DNA of 64,000 nt from Reticulascus tulasneorum (Eukaryota > Ascomycota > Sordariomycetes > Glomerellales > Reticulascaceae), in contig LSAX01000009.1 of NCBI GenBank assembly GCA_001557505.1, forward strand, positions 248,001 to 312,000, read 5' to 3'. The notes under the pieces were generated by a model. That model was not told the origin of the DNA. It did not search any database and saw nothing but the letters and a program-made list of their open reading frames with translations. This document shows, piece after piece, positions 21,245 through 32,232 of the stretch. Within the stretch, counting starts at the first letter, position 1, and each line of letters begins with the position of its first letter. Position numbers and translations under genes: made by a program.

Positions 21245-23442
21245 GTTGTGTGAAATTCCTCAGGCCCGCCTGTTAATCCATTGGTATGAACCTGTTGAAC
21301 ACCGATCTTCTGGCTTGGCAGAATTCTCAGATATGACAACGAGAAGTCATGGGGAAGAGATCGTCAAGAACTATTGTTGGAGGGCTGGAGCATGGTATGT
21401 ATACCGGGTCACGAACCCGCACATCGTCGGAACGCATCGGCGCTAGGGGCGAGATGTTGTCGAGGAGGGCTGGCGTTCGGACGATTGCCAAAACGCATAT
21501 ACTACAGTGGGCTAAGGGTCGCGAATGTCGATCCCGCAGAGGAGAAAAAGAAGCAGGATCATGCATGCAGGCAGCCTTGCATGATTACTGGAGGCAACTG
21601 GGATCATCCCTGGTTGTCATCGATCCAATTCGGGAGTTGAAAGCAGTGGACCTGGGGAAGATGGCAGCCAGAATGTGTGTTTGACCCCACAGTTCCAGGT
21701 CCGGGTCCGGCACGCACTGGACGAGAGACGGAACAGCATGTGTGTCAGATCATCTAGCGCATTGAGGCGACGGCGATCACGCAGAATAATGTGCAACACT
21801 GCTCGGGGGGTCCTCGACCTCTTCGAGCATACGAGCGAATGAGAGGGCAGGCGACCCTCACCGGTGAGAACAAACGCACGATCAATTTGTCAGTCGAACC
21901 ACCTCGACCGGTCAGTGGTTTGCAGAGAGATCCCCCGGATTCTGAGCCATTCCCATTGTGAATGATTCAAACACGGAATGCAGATCATTCGAGAGCAGCT
22001 AACCTGGAATTGGATAGCATCGCCTACATAGTACAGCATCCACCAAGTCCAGCTTCCACTTTCCCGGTGAGACGCTTTTCGTGTGACAGACTCGGGGGCG
22101 TCCTGGCCTCATGTCCGTCCTAGCTGGACCATGCACTTTTCTGTGGACTTCAGATGACAGGAGGCGCCGACGGCGCCACATCGATGAGATGAAGCTTCTC
22201 GAATATTCCTAGTGCTGTTAAGATCTAGGATCTGGGCTGCGCACGCGAAATGGCTAAGCCATCACGGGTCGCCCGGTGCCGAGAAGCCTTGCAAGATCGC
22301 GATGAACGGACAGATGAAGACGGGGCCTCTGCTGAATTCTCTGCGATTAGACCGTCTTTCCACTTAAACAAGCTCCATCAGAATGAGTGAACTCCATGCC
22401 CGATGGAGAGGTGCGCGGTGGTATTGCTTGCGCACGCATGCCGGACTGCCATGAGCAAAAGCACCCTGCGATTGACTCCTGCCATGCGTTCCAGGCTGAA
22501 ATTCGGTGGCGCCTTGTGTCTCAACAAGAAACCATCGCGTGTCGGTCCATTCGAACTAGACTCGCTAGGAGAAGCCTCACCGAATATCATGGCCGGGTTA
22601 GTCAATTGCCAGGAATAGATGATCATCCATCGAGAGGCGAGGATTCGGGCGATAGCACCAGACGGGGCATTAAATGCGAAGGGGGTGATGGTGAAACGTA
22701 AACTCGAGTTGGAATCAAGCACTTTCAGCTAGGGAGGGCAGGACAGCATTTACAGAAGCCTCGACCGTCCCAATGAGGCAAACGAGCCAAGGTAACGATC
22801 TCACAAGCATCATCACCCAGACTGGAGTCTTGCCCTCAATCGTGAGCCATCCACCATCGGGCACGGGAACGTGTGTATTGTGTGCCGTGCGTGGCAAAGA
22901 TCGGGAGAGAGTCTGTTCCACATGGTTCCATTCACGTGGGTCCGGGGGATGTTTCGCGTTATCTCGTTGCTACCGAAACATCTTTCATTCCAGTGACAAC
23001 CTACCTACTCTACCTACCCACGGGCATGACATTGACGCCTGCAGAAACAGCCCACTTCCCCAGACACCCCTTGCAGCAAGATCTGTCGGAAATCGAACGA
23101 GCCTGCGAAATCATCAAACCCAACAAGCTTCCGCTTCCCAGAGCACGATCCATGTCCCATAGAACGAATTCTTTCTGAACTGAATGGAGATTCAAACTTT
23201 AATGAGCGGACGCGACACGAAAAATGGCTTGTTGGATTGTTGAAAGTGTCGGGTCTACACGGCAGCTACAACAGCATCTTTGATGAGGCTTGGCCGGTGT
23301 CAGTCCCATACCCTAATCACAAAGACGACTTGCAAAAGTCGATCATATAGTACCATAAGTTTATTTGCTATACAATAAAACTCTGCAAATTAGTTATTAA
23401 TCAATACACTGCTGCCTACTTGCTTTTGTCTCTATATACCAC
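21245..23442. other. 2.2-kb stretch without a convincing gene
   Basis: Several open frames of 60-130 codons occur on both strands, but none has a recognisable motif, a good start context or supportive splice sites. Base composition is GC-balanced, unlike the AT-rich spacers elsewhere, so relic coding sequence is possible. Confidence 0.4.
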
Positions 23443-24552
23443 TCAAACCGAGACCTTGATGATGACCTTGCCATTCGTTCGCCGCCCTTCAACCTTATCG
23501 AATGCCTCCTGGAACTGTTCGAACTCGAACACGCTATCGACAAGCGGCTTGAAGCTTCCCTGATCAATCAACTTTGCAATCTGCCCCAGCTGGCTGCCCA
23601 GAGTCTCCACTATAAAGAACGAGCTCTTGGCAAGCTTCTTGGTGTTCCCCTCCGGCTTGACTGAGTCTGGCGGGCGGCTGATGCTAAGGAACGCACCACC
23701 TTCCTTGACGGCTGCCCAGAGATTCTTCATCGTGTCGCCGCCGATGCAATCGATGACCAAATCGACTTCCTGCTCGGCGGGGTTCTTTGCCGCCCATGCA
23801 TCGACGGTCGTGGTGGTGTAGTCAACTATCTCCGTGGCCCCAAGTTCGAGGACTTGATCGGCCTTATTCCCTCCGCTCACCGCGATGATGGCACCAGCCC
23901 CCGAAGCGGCTGCGAACTGCACCGCCCACCCACCAACACTGCCGCCCGCAGCCGTGATGAGCACCCTCTTCGCCTGATTCCGTTTCCTCGCCTCCGCATC
24001 CCCGAACACCGCGGCAGCCTCCAAAGTCCCTTGCACGAATACGGCCTGCCAGGCTGTCAACGCGCTCAGGGGAGTCGCCGCCGTCTGGATCCAATCTAAG
24101 CTCTTCGGCCTCAGTGCCAGCTCGCTCTGCCGTGCAATCGTGTACTCTCTCCCCGCGCCAGGTCGGCCGGCATCAATGCGGCAAAAGACCTCATCGCCTG
24201 CCTTGAAAGAACTGGTTGCCGGTGCAGAGACAACCGTGCCAGCAAGATCTTGGCCGGGGACAGGCTCCTTGCCTTGGGGAACGCTGCCGGGGAAGTCGCG
24301 CCCCCACCAGAGTTCTCCGAGGCAGGGGGCCGTGGCGGCCACTTTGACGAGAATGTCTTCAGGATGCGAGGGAACAGGCATGGGCGTTGAGACGAGTTCC
24401 AGTTTGGATGAGTTAATGTCCGGCTGGTGAATTGCGCGGATAGTTTGGGGGAGGGATGCCGTAGCCATTTTTGCGGATGGGTGACGTAGATGACCGATGA
24501 AGCTTTTGCTTTGTCTCGAGAAATGCCTGAAAGTATTCATTCGTAAATACAA
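23443..24552 (-). CDS. Zinc-independent medium-chain dehydrogenase/reductase (quinone oxidoreductase-like)
   Basis: Intronless NAD(P)H-dependent MDR protein, 369 residues from the first ATG or 341 from the ATG at 24468 (MATASLP). An N-terminal GroES-like half contains VPGQDLAGTV; the Rossmann half has ITAAGGSVGGWAVQFAAASGA as the dinucleotide-binding motif and a C-terminal NGKVIIKV. The zinc-ligand cysteines of alcohol dehydrogenases are absent, as in quinone/enone reductases. The 28-residue extension before the second ATG is rich in Arg, Ser and His with almost no acidic residues, like a mitochondrial presequence. The two starts could therefore give mitochondrial and cytosolic forms. Substrate is not readable. 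Confidence 0.88.
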   Translation of the reverse strand: MYLRMNTFRHFSRQSKSFIGHLRHPSAKMATASLPQTIRAIHQPDINSSKLELVSTPMPVPSHPEDILVKVAATAPCLGELWWGRDFPGSVPQGKEPVPGQDLAGTVVSAPATSSFKAGDEVFCRIDAGRPGAGREYTIARQSELALRPKSLDWIQTAATPLSALTAWQAVFVQGTLEAAAVFGDAEARKRNQAKRVLITAAGGSVGGWAVQFAAASGAGAIIAVSGGNKADQVLELGATEIVDYTTTTVDAWAAKNPAEQEVDLVIDCIGGDTMKNLWAAVKEGGAFLSISRPPDSVKPEGNTKKLAKSSFFIVETLGSQLGQIAKLIDQGSFKPLVDSVFEFEQFQEAFDKVEGRRTNGKVIIKVSV

Positions 24553-24647
24553 TGCGTGAAGTGGCAGTCTAATCTGGACTGTCTGAGTATGAGCTGTATC
24601 GTGAATGGCCTGATCTGGGTATCCTCCTGTCGCGACCCTCCCTTGAT

Positions 24648-24655
24648 CTTATATA
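24648..24655 (-). promoter_or_regulatory. TATA-like element of the MDR gene
   Basis: The minus strand reads TATATAAG about 96 bp upstream of the first ATG. Confidence 0.4.
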
Positions 24656-25806
24656 CTTTCTGCGCATCTCATTCCGCGGGAGCCCCGCGCGGCCTCGCGC
24701 AATTCTGATGCCGTGCTTACAAGCATCGTGATCATCTTCCCTTTGGATAGCCCGAGCAAATCAGGTACAATCGGACGTGTCCGACGCATCGTGTCACCAT
24801 CAAGCCAGCGACTTGATTGGCAGCTCCACGACAGTTTGCCGATTCTGGAAAGCGAAGACCATTAACCTCAGTCACGACCAGGCGGGGTTGCGGTTGGAAT
24901 TGACGCCAGATGATTAATCAACCAGTACTATTTCCCGAACGGGAAAATTGTCCCAAGGTCTTTCGTGGGCTATCTCCGCGGTGCTAATGCAGGTTATTAG
25001 TGCAAGCGGCAAGGCTGAAAATACTACCTAGTATACTGTCGATCTCCTTTTGCACTTACTTACGGTGAGCACACATGCTTTAGACTTGGTATAATACAGT
25101 ACTAATAACTCAACAGTGTCGGAGCTCCATCACTAATCCAGATTAGATTTCGCGATGACGGGCCCAATGCGAGAAGTCCCGATGGCAAGGAAATTATGCA
25201 ACGCGTCTCGTGTATGACGAGGTGATGCGGGGCAGCGCAAGAGGTGAGTAATTGAAAATCGAGATGCTCTCACACTCAATCTACCAATTCGTGAGGATTA
25301 TTATTTCGAGAGCAAAAGACTGCATTGTTCCGGTAACTGAACTTTGAGGCACAGCCCGATACTCCGAGTGATCTTAATAATCACCTTCCCAACCCAGCAA
25401 GGACAGAGCAGCAGACCGATATTATAGGATGTGTCTGTTACAGAAGACCCGCCACCGCCCCGTCCACCAGTATTGAGTATCTACTTGTCGCTAGTCGACT
25501 TCAGAGTAAATCCTACCAGCCGAGCAATACAAGGATCAAATACTCTGAGCAGAAATGCTACGCAGCCTCAAGGATCAGTACCAACATCCTCACCCCAACG
25601 GACTAGGCGCAAGCCAACCTTCACAACTCTGCTCAGAATACTATTAGATATGAGGAGAGATCTTCAAGCGTTCTCCCTCTTCCTACGGAATGTAGCTTGT
25701 GTGCATCAGGTAGACATAAGCACTGGGAGATGGATGGCCGACAAGCCATCTTAAATGTGACGGTTGGCTCAGCCATACGGAAACTGCAACTGTCGTCTCC
25801 TTAAAG
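24656..25806. other. Intergenic region
   Basis: About 1.15 kb. A plus-strand open frame at 25431-25754 (107 codons) starts in a Pro-rich stretch and has no recognisable feature or clear promoter; I do not call it a gene. Confidence 0.45.
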
Positions 25807-27771
25807 TTACTTCCACTTCGGATTCTTCGCCGTGTCGATATATACCCAGTTCAGCAGTAACTCTGACTCGAGGGCCTCCTCAGGAGGGGGAGAGACGCTG
25901 GTGACAATAACGCTAACATTCTTGTGACGACCCGCCATCCTGACAAGGGACGGGACCAAGTCGTACTTCACGCTCGCCCACTCGTCCGCCGCGCACGCCT
26001 CTATCCGATCTACTAGCACAAATAGCTCCGGGATTCCGGTCGCCAACTGCTCGAAGATATCCCAGAGCTGCTCGAATGAGTTGCCTGCCTTCTGGAACCG
26101 CCTCATGTTAAACGTGTCTGGCTGCTGGTAGACCAGCTTCGGGTGAAGCTCGAGTAGTTGGAAGATGAGGTGGCGAACGAGCGCGACAGCCGTCAAGAGT
26201 GGACTGTTTGGCGCATCGCAGAAGATGAACAGCAGTGTGCCGAGCTGCGGCTGGTGCGCTTGTATGATGTCCGTTGACAGTTCTGTCACCCACGTATCGT
26301 TGTTCCCGGTGGTGCCCTCGATCCACATAAGCTCGTCGCGGCCATTCTGGGACCATTGCAATAGATGGCTCAGTATGCCGTTGTTCTCCCAGCTATCTTT
26401 CTGAGACAGATGAAAGCCTCGCCGGAGAATCTCCGTGAGCTCGTAGTCCGGGTCTCGACCGGCCTCTATGAGAACGTTTTGCAGGGACTGGGCATGCTTA
26501 ATGACTTCAAACCGCAGGAAGTCTGACGATGGAATTGTCAACATTCAGTGGCGCTGTTATGATTGGGACCCGGCACTTACAACCTGTATCAAGCGCCAGT
26601 GCATCGAGCTTGTTGTTCACAATCTCCATGCTGCTGCTGATCGCATTCGTCTTGGCAACAAAGTCCACATACTGCTTCGCAACCACTATCGACATCCCGG
26701 CGTCAGTAACCGGTGCAATGGCTTGAAAGTGAGTCAAGCTAGGTGAAAGCGGAAGATGCTTACGTCTGCCGGTATCCGTCACCCTCTCCATGATGTCGGC
26801 AGTCTTTGCTACTTGGCCGGCATCCGTCAGCTCTTTTATCGTGCGGAGCTCAGTGTCGATGTTATTGATATATTCATCGAAGTTCGACCCAGGATGCCAC
26901 ATCGCGTCCATTAGCTTGCCTGCAGTAATCACGGCCTATGTTACTATCTCCCTCTTTCTCGATGTGAAAGCCACGAGCAGTGCCTACGATAAACTTACTC
27001 AGGCGTCCGGAGCGATAATACACAATGGCGTCGTCGAGGAGATTCATGATGAGCTCGTAGACCCGCGCAACAGAAGTCTTCAATGCATCCGTCGGGAAGA
27101 TAGTTTTATAGAATTCCATCAATGGAAGCCGAGTTCCAATAGATTGTATGTAGGTGAGCAGCGAATCCTCTCGTTCCTTTTTCGTGACAACAGCCTACAC
27201 AGGGGAAGGCAATCTGGTGAGCACCACACTCAGTCTCGCCTTATCAGTGGGACTCACTTTAAACAGAATAAAGAGCATCCCAAACGTCACTGTATACTCT
27301 GGCGACTGTGGGAGAAGCAGAGTTACAATATGAGAAATGTTATCGGCAAAGGCACAGAAGGAGTTAACGAAGTCAGACGTGGCATTGGCGACATTGCTCC
27401 TCTTCGACATAACACGCTGTTGATCGGCGTGTATTTGAAGGATCTTATCCATGACCTCTTTCGGCTTGACATGCGCTTGCAGCAAGTCCTGTTCGTCATC
27501 TTGCAGTTTCAAATTTCGGAGGTTCTGCTGAGACCGTTGGCATGCTCTCTGCGCCGGAGCGTAGAAGCTACATATGGTCGGAAAAATCAGAATAAATGGA
27601 AAATTTGCCGAAAATACGAAAGACTGAGGTATAGCAAATGACTTACCAGAAATCTATCCCCGGCACATACCACGCTGCAGTAACGGAGATTCTGTCGTTG
27701 GGCTTTTGCGCAAGGCTGTCAATTATCTCTTGCGTGGATTTACGTTGCATCTGTGGGTTCGATGGTTCCAT
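25807..27771 (-). CDS. STAND-like protein with degenerate P-loop, C-terminally short
   Basis: Six exons join in frame to 556 residues: 27771-27647, 27567-27258, 27194-26988, 26935-26764, 26721-26581 and 26522-25807. The N-terminal part (about 1-215) is the helical region found before the NTPase of many fungal STAND proteins, including the EYTVTFGMLFILFK..EFYKTIFP stretch. Next comes a region where the NTPase should be. ELMWIEGTTGNNDTW stands where a WIxGxxGSGKT P-loop is expected, so the GK[ST] lysine is gone, and ELFVLVDRIEACA replaces the LFVLIDALDEC Walker B. The protein stops soon after the sensor-like ILVTSVS region, with no ankyrin, WD40 or TPR repeats. It is either a non-ATPase regulator or adaptor, or a gene on its way out. 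It is divergent from the AAA+ gene at 28553. Confidence 0.75.
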
Positions 27772-28552
27772 GTTGAAAGGACCTGTCTGGTTTCTGAACC
27801 TGTGCTCCGGGATTGGCAGTGAAAGTAAAGCTAAATGGGTTGCAGAAGCATAGATTGAGATGCAGTCCTAGGCCTTCTCTTCAGACCGCGATCCGGATAA
27901 TTGTATTGGCGTTAAGCTGAGATCTCGAAGTGCCAGGCTGGATCAATCAGCACACAAGTTAATAGCCCCCTGTCAGGCCTAGTGAGGCTGGGTGGTTGGC
28001 TTATCGATGGGAACAGACCCCAAATCTCGGGCGGCACTATGTAGAACCGCATATGCGTATCAATGCAATCCTAGGTAGGTAGTCTAGGATATGTCGACTT
28101 TTAGGCAGCACAGGCAACCTCCACACATCCTTCAAGTCGGGCTGCCTCTCTTGTATTGCCACGCAGCCCTGTACGACATAGAAGAGGTGGTGCTTGGACG
28201 ATTGGTGGGGGCGCTGCAGGTAGCGACGGCATTATCAGACTCAATAGGTAGATGCTTGAGCTGCACCGCCAGCGCCAGCAGCCCCCTGCTAACAGGGCGG
28301 CTATTGAAACTGGGCGAGATGTTTTTGTCGATATGACTGCCGCTCACAGTTCTTCGAATAATTGTCAAGCTGACTCTCGTCTATCCTCCATCGTTGTCCG
28401 CTTATCTCAACGTTACACCTCCCGAGCACCCCGCCAGTCGTAACTATACTTACTGCCTGGTGCTCTCCCAACTCATTTGATCGTTTGCCGTTATTTTTAT
28501 TATTGGATCTTTTCTCTGGCGACCTGCCTGTTGCATAATTGTCCTCGAGCAC
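27772..28552. promoter_or_regulatory. Shared divergent promoter region
   Basis: About 780 bp separate the starts of the degenerate STAND gene (minus) and the AAA+ gene (plus). Pyrimidine-rich tracts lie just before the AAA+ start. No specific factor site is claimed. Confidence 0.4.
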
Positions 28553-31071
28553 ATGGCTTCCGCTCAAGATCCCAGTCCTTCCCAAGAGTCAGATAAGAAT
28601 ATGGCTTCCCTTACCGAAAAAGAGATTGTTCCCGACACTGGAAATGATGTGAATAAAGCGACCAAGCAGAGCCATCATGCCATGATGTGTGCAAGCTGTG
28701 GGTCAAAGTCACTGCTTTTTCAGTCTGTGAGCGAGCTTGTGGAAGTTAATCAGAATGCCGGGTCTCCAGCCGACGATAAATTTAGCGTTTATGTTTGTGC
28801 GGACAACAGTGAAGGTCCGGAAATTCGCAAACGGGGAGATAATGCCGCTCCTGATGAGGGGACAAAAAGTCCTAAGGTCGAGGATGCGAAGCGCAGCCGG
28901 ATCGGGCGATTTGTAAAGGATCGAGAGGGCAAGGAAATGATCGTCCCGCAAGACAGCGACAAGGTTCTCCGACACACAATCGAGAATGCTGAGGATTTCG
29001 TGATCGGCACGCGAACCGAGAAGATTTACACGAATGATGGTAGGTACCCAGACGTGGATGCCTTAGTGCTCATTTCCGCGCCGTTGGTGAAAGCCTTCAG
29101 ATCTGCTCTTGGCGGCACGCAAGCTGGCCTTCGGTCGCAGTCACTATCTGGGTCTCTAATCGTCATCTCTGAGCCGTATGAGCCGCTATACTTCTTGTGG
29201 GAGAAGTTCTCAAGTGAAGCTACCAAACTTGGGGAGGAATGCGAGGAGCATTTCCAGGTTCTTGCCCAATTCTACACAAACAATGTCAAGCCAGAACATG
29301 ACAGGATTCGGAGAATGTTAGATGAGGGAGTAGTACAGCACAACGATCTCTGGGCTTTGTTTCGGTCAGGCGACATCATTTTCTATCCCGATGAGTTTGG
29401 GAACCCCAACCTCTTCGTCGGAGTGAATACAGAGTATCGGACCAAGAATCTGCATCCCTCCTATCTACATGAACGATTCGACAGGATGGTGGTCGACATG
29501 TGGCAAGTCGGGTGGGACCAGGCTACTGGCACATTCAACCGTGAAATCACAACGAGATCGGTTCGGACATTCTCCGGGGAACGCCAAATCAGCTCACTGC
29601 CCTTTTACCCCCTCAAGTATCATAAAGGAGGAAATGAAGAGGGTTTCCGAAATCGCTTGAGATCTCGTGGCCTCAAATGGAGAGAGTTGATATCCGGCAG
29701 TCCCAAATGCCGGAGATACAAAGGACTAGCTCACGAAGGCTTCGTGAATTATTTTGATGTGCCGCAAACTGAACTAGTATGATACCCTCTTTCCTTTCCT
29801 GCCGAGCTTAGGTAGTGCGTATTTTCCGCACGCTTATACATAAACACAGATCGATACTCGAGTCGTTATTGAGGGATCTCTCTCTCCAACGTCACTGCCG
29901 CCCGAGTACTTCAAATCCCGAGGCCTGAACCCCGTAACGCCATACCATCTGGAGAGCCAGACAAACGCAGGCTTGGGTAGTGAATTCAGTCGCTTTGACT
30001 ATTGTTCGACTACCCAGCCTTTTGAAGATATACAGGCTCAGCTATGCCCATCCACAATACACTGCTTTGCTATGGTATCACAGCGATGCTACGAGATTCC
30101 AGTCTCCGCAATCGAGGAGATCAACTGGGAGAGCGACGCGATCAACCATCTTGTTCTTGATGACGGTTCCAAGACGCACCTCAAGGGTTTAGTGACAATG
30201 CATCAGAGTTCCAAAGACAAAGTCCTCAAGGATATCATCCCCTCAAAAGGAAAGGTAAATACTACATTTCGAGCATGTTTAGAGTCAGTCTTAACAGTGA
30301 TTTCAGGGGCTTGTTGTCATTCTCCATGGACCCCCTGGAGTAGGGAAAACGCTCACGGCAGAAGTGGTGGCTGAGTTTACGAAAAAACTCCTCTATCCAA
30401 TCAATATTGGCTCGCTGACGTCTGGTGATACATTTATCCCTTTGCTTGAGTGGCATTTCCAAGCAGCGTCGCGATGGGATGCCGTGCTGTTGTTTGATGA
30501 AGCAGATGTGCTTCTCGAGAAGAGGGCGTACCAGGATTTCAAGAGAAACGGAATCGTCTCAGGCTTGTCACCTCTCTACTAACATAACTTACTGGTGCTA
30601 ACAACTGAGCCTGTAGTGTTCCTCCGAATGTTGGAGTACTTTGATGGTATTCTCTTTCTTACAACAAACCTCGTCAAGACCATCGATCCAGCATTCCAAA
30701 GTCGCGTTCAAGTCGCCATCCCCTTCCCTTCCTTTACGCCAGAGATGCGTCGCCAAATTTGGGAGATGTTCATCAACCGACTAGATCCTGGTGAGAAGGT
30801 GGCAAAGCGGGAGCTCCTCGATCACCTAGATGATATGCAAGAGTGGGACATCAACGGAAGGCAGATTCGCAATGCGTTGACAACGGCCGAGTCGGTTGCG
30901 CTAAGCGTAGAACGTCGGAGGGGCGCCTTGAGATATTCGCATGTGCTGGACGAGGTGAACGCGACCTTGGAATTCAAGAAGATGTGCAGCGAGTCGTCTA
31001 TGGATCATCTAAAGAACGGACTTCAGCCACGGCAATTCCAAGAACGGAGAGCACCTTATCCACGGAAGTGA
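28553..31071 (+). CDS. AAA+ ATPase with fungal N-terminal domain (DUF7025 type)
   Basis: Exons 28553-29776, 29850-30254, 30307-30555 and 30610-31071 encode 779 residues. The long N-terminal part contains the segment PLYFLWEKF..EHFQVLAQFY..DLWALFRSGDIIFY that marks the DUF7025 domain of fungal AAA proteins. The ATPase core follows: Walker A ILHGPPGVGKT near residue 550, Walker B VLLFDEADVLLE near 600, and the sensor-1 region ILFLTTN with a downstream FQSRVQVAI arginine-finger type motif. A helical lid domain closes the protein. An alternative third intron (30563-30616, GC..AG) gives the same length and better matches the family (IVSVFLRMLEY). These proteins probably remodel protein complexes; their cellular role is not well defined. 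Confidence 0.88.
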
Positions 31072-32232
31072 TGCTAGTAGCCGGCTTTCAAATAGCTACC
31101 AGGGCATCTTATAATACTGGAGGCTAGAATTCTTTGCGGACGTCAAAGATCCACTGGCTTTATTTGGTGTCCTGTGATGATTGATGGAGACGGCATCGTT
31201 ATGAGCATCGATCTTAGCTCTCTGGGGTAGCAGAAAGCACAGTGCTACAGCATAAACACAGTTTGAACTAACGGACCTGCACATGAATTGAGTTGCTGAA
31301 AGGCCAGTTCAGATATACTCACTCGCGCCTGCCACACTCCCTTCGTTACCGTCTGGCAATGCTGTACCCCGGAGAAGTGTGAATGTCCTTAGAATCTAGT
31401 CGCAAAGTACAGGAGTTATTCCTCTGCTACTTCATTAGTCTAGAAGTATACGAGACATATATTGATCTGGAAAAGGCCAGTGATGCTGGAGGGAGAGACC
31501 GCAAAGTCATTCCAGGTAGACTGGTTTTGGCATAGAAAACCATATATACACTAAATCTTCACATCTTATGGAGAAAAGCAATCTCTAAGAAGAATTCTAC
31601 TTCCTTAATCCGAAAAAAACGGATGTTAAATGTGTTATAAGTCTATCTTATAGCCTTCTAAATTAAATCGTAAAGCATAACGAAGGAGGACATACCGATA
31701 TCGCTTTTCGGAACATATACGCGTATCAGTTTGACGCGTCACTAAGGAAGATAAGGTGTCAGCAAGCTTTACTGTGTACTTCTGCGACATCCAATTAAGA
31801 TACGTATGATACTATAGCCAAGCTATATTAATGTATGTCTAGCTCGTTGACTTATTACCCGGTAGGATCTCAGCATTCGTTGCACCTCTCGGACGCCACA
31901 CCGTTGTTGGTTGCACATCTCGCACGCCACTCCGTTGTTGGTTGCACCTCCCGCACACCACTCCGTCGTAGGTTGCACCCGGCACGACGCTGACGGCCGA
32001 GATTTGCCCATCTGGGCAGAAATCTGCATTTGAATTTCACTCATCAAACACCTCTCACTGGCTTTTAAAACCCGATATGAAACCTCAATGGGCTATTCTG
32101 GAAACCCCATCGTCTCGTTTTCTGCGACATACACATCGCTTGCGCTAGTCCTTCACTCGAGCTTGTGCCGTACCTACAGCCACAGTCACTCACGCATTGA
32201 CTTGCTAAACACTTTAGCACCAGGCATCCAAA
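31072..32232. other. AT-rich intergenic region
   Basis: About 1.16 kb, notably AT-rich around 31540-31850, with no coding frame. It ends in a 31-bp tandem repeat (next entry) upstream of the NDT80-type gene. Confidence 0.6.
31879..31986. repeat. 31-bp tandem repeat, three units plus a partial fourth
   Basis: Units at 31879-31909, 31910-31940 and 31941-31971, then a partial copy, share the pattern gttgcacctctcgcacgcca followed by ctccgttgttg with few changes. The array lies about 250 bp upstream of the NDT80-type gene and could act as a cis-regulatory array; this is inference. Confidence 0.85.

Noticed and set aside
25431..25754. 107-codon plus-strand frame
   Set aside because: Pro-rich start, no domain, no splice or promoter support.
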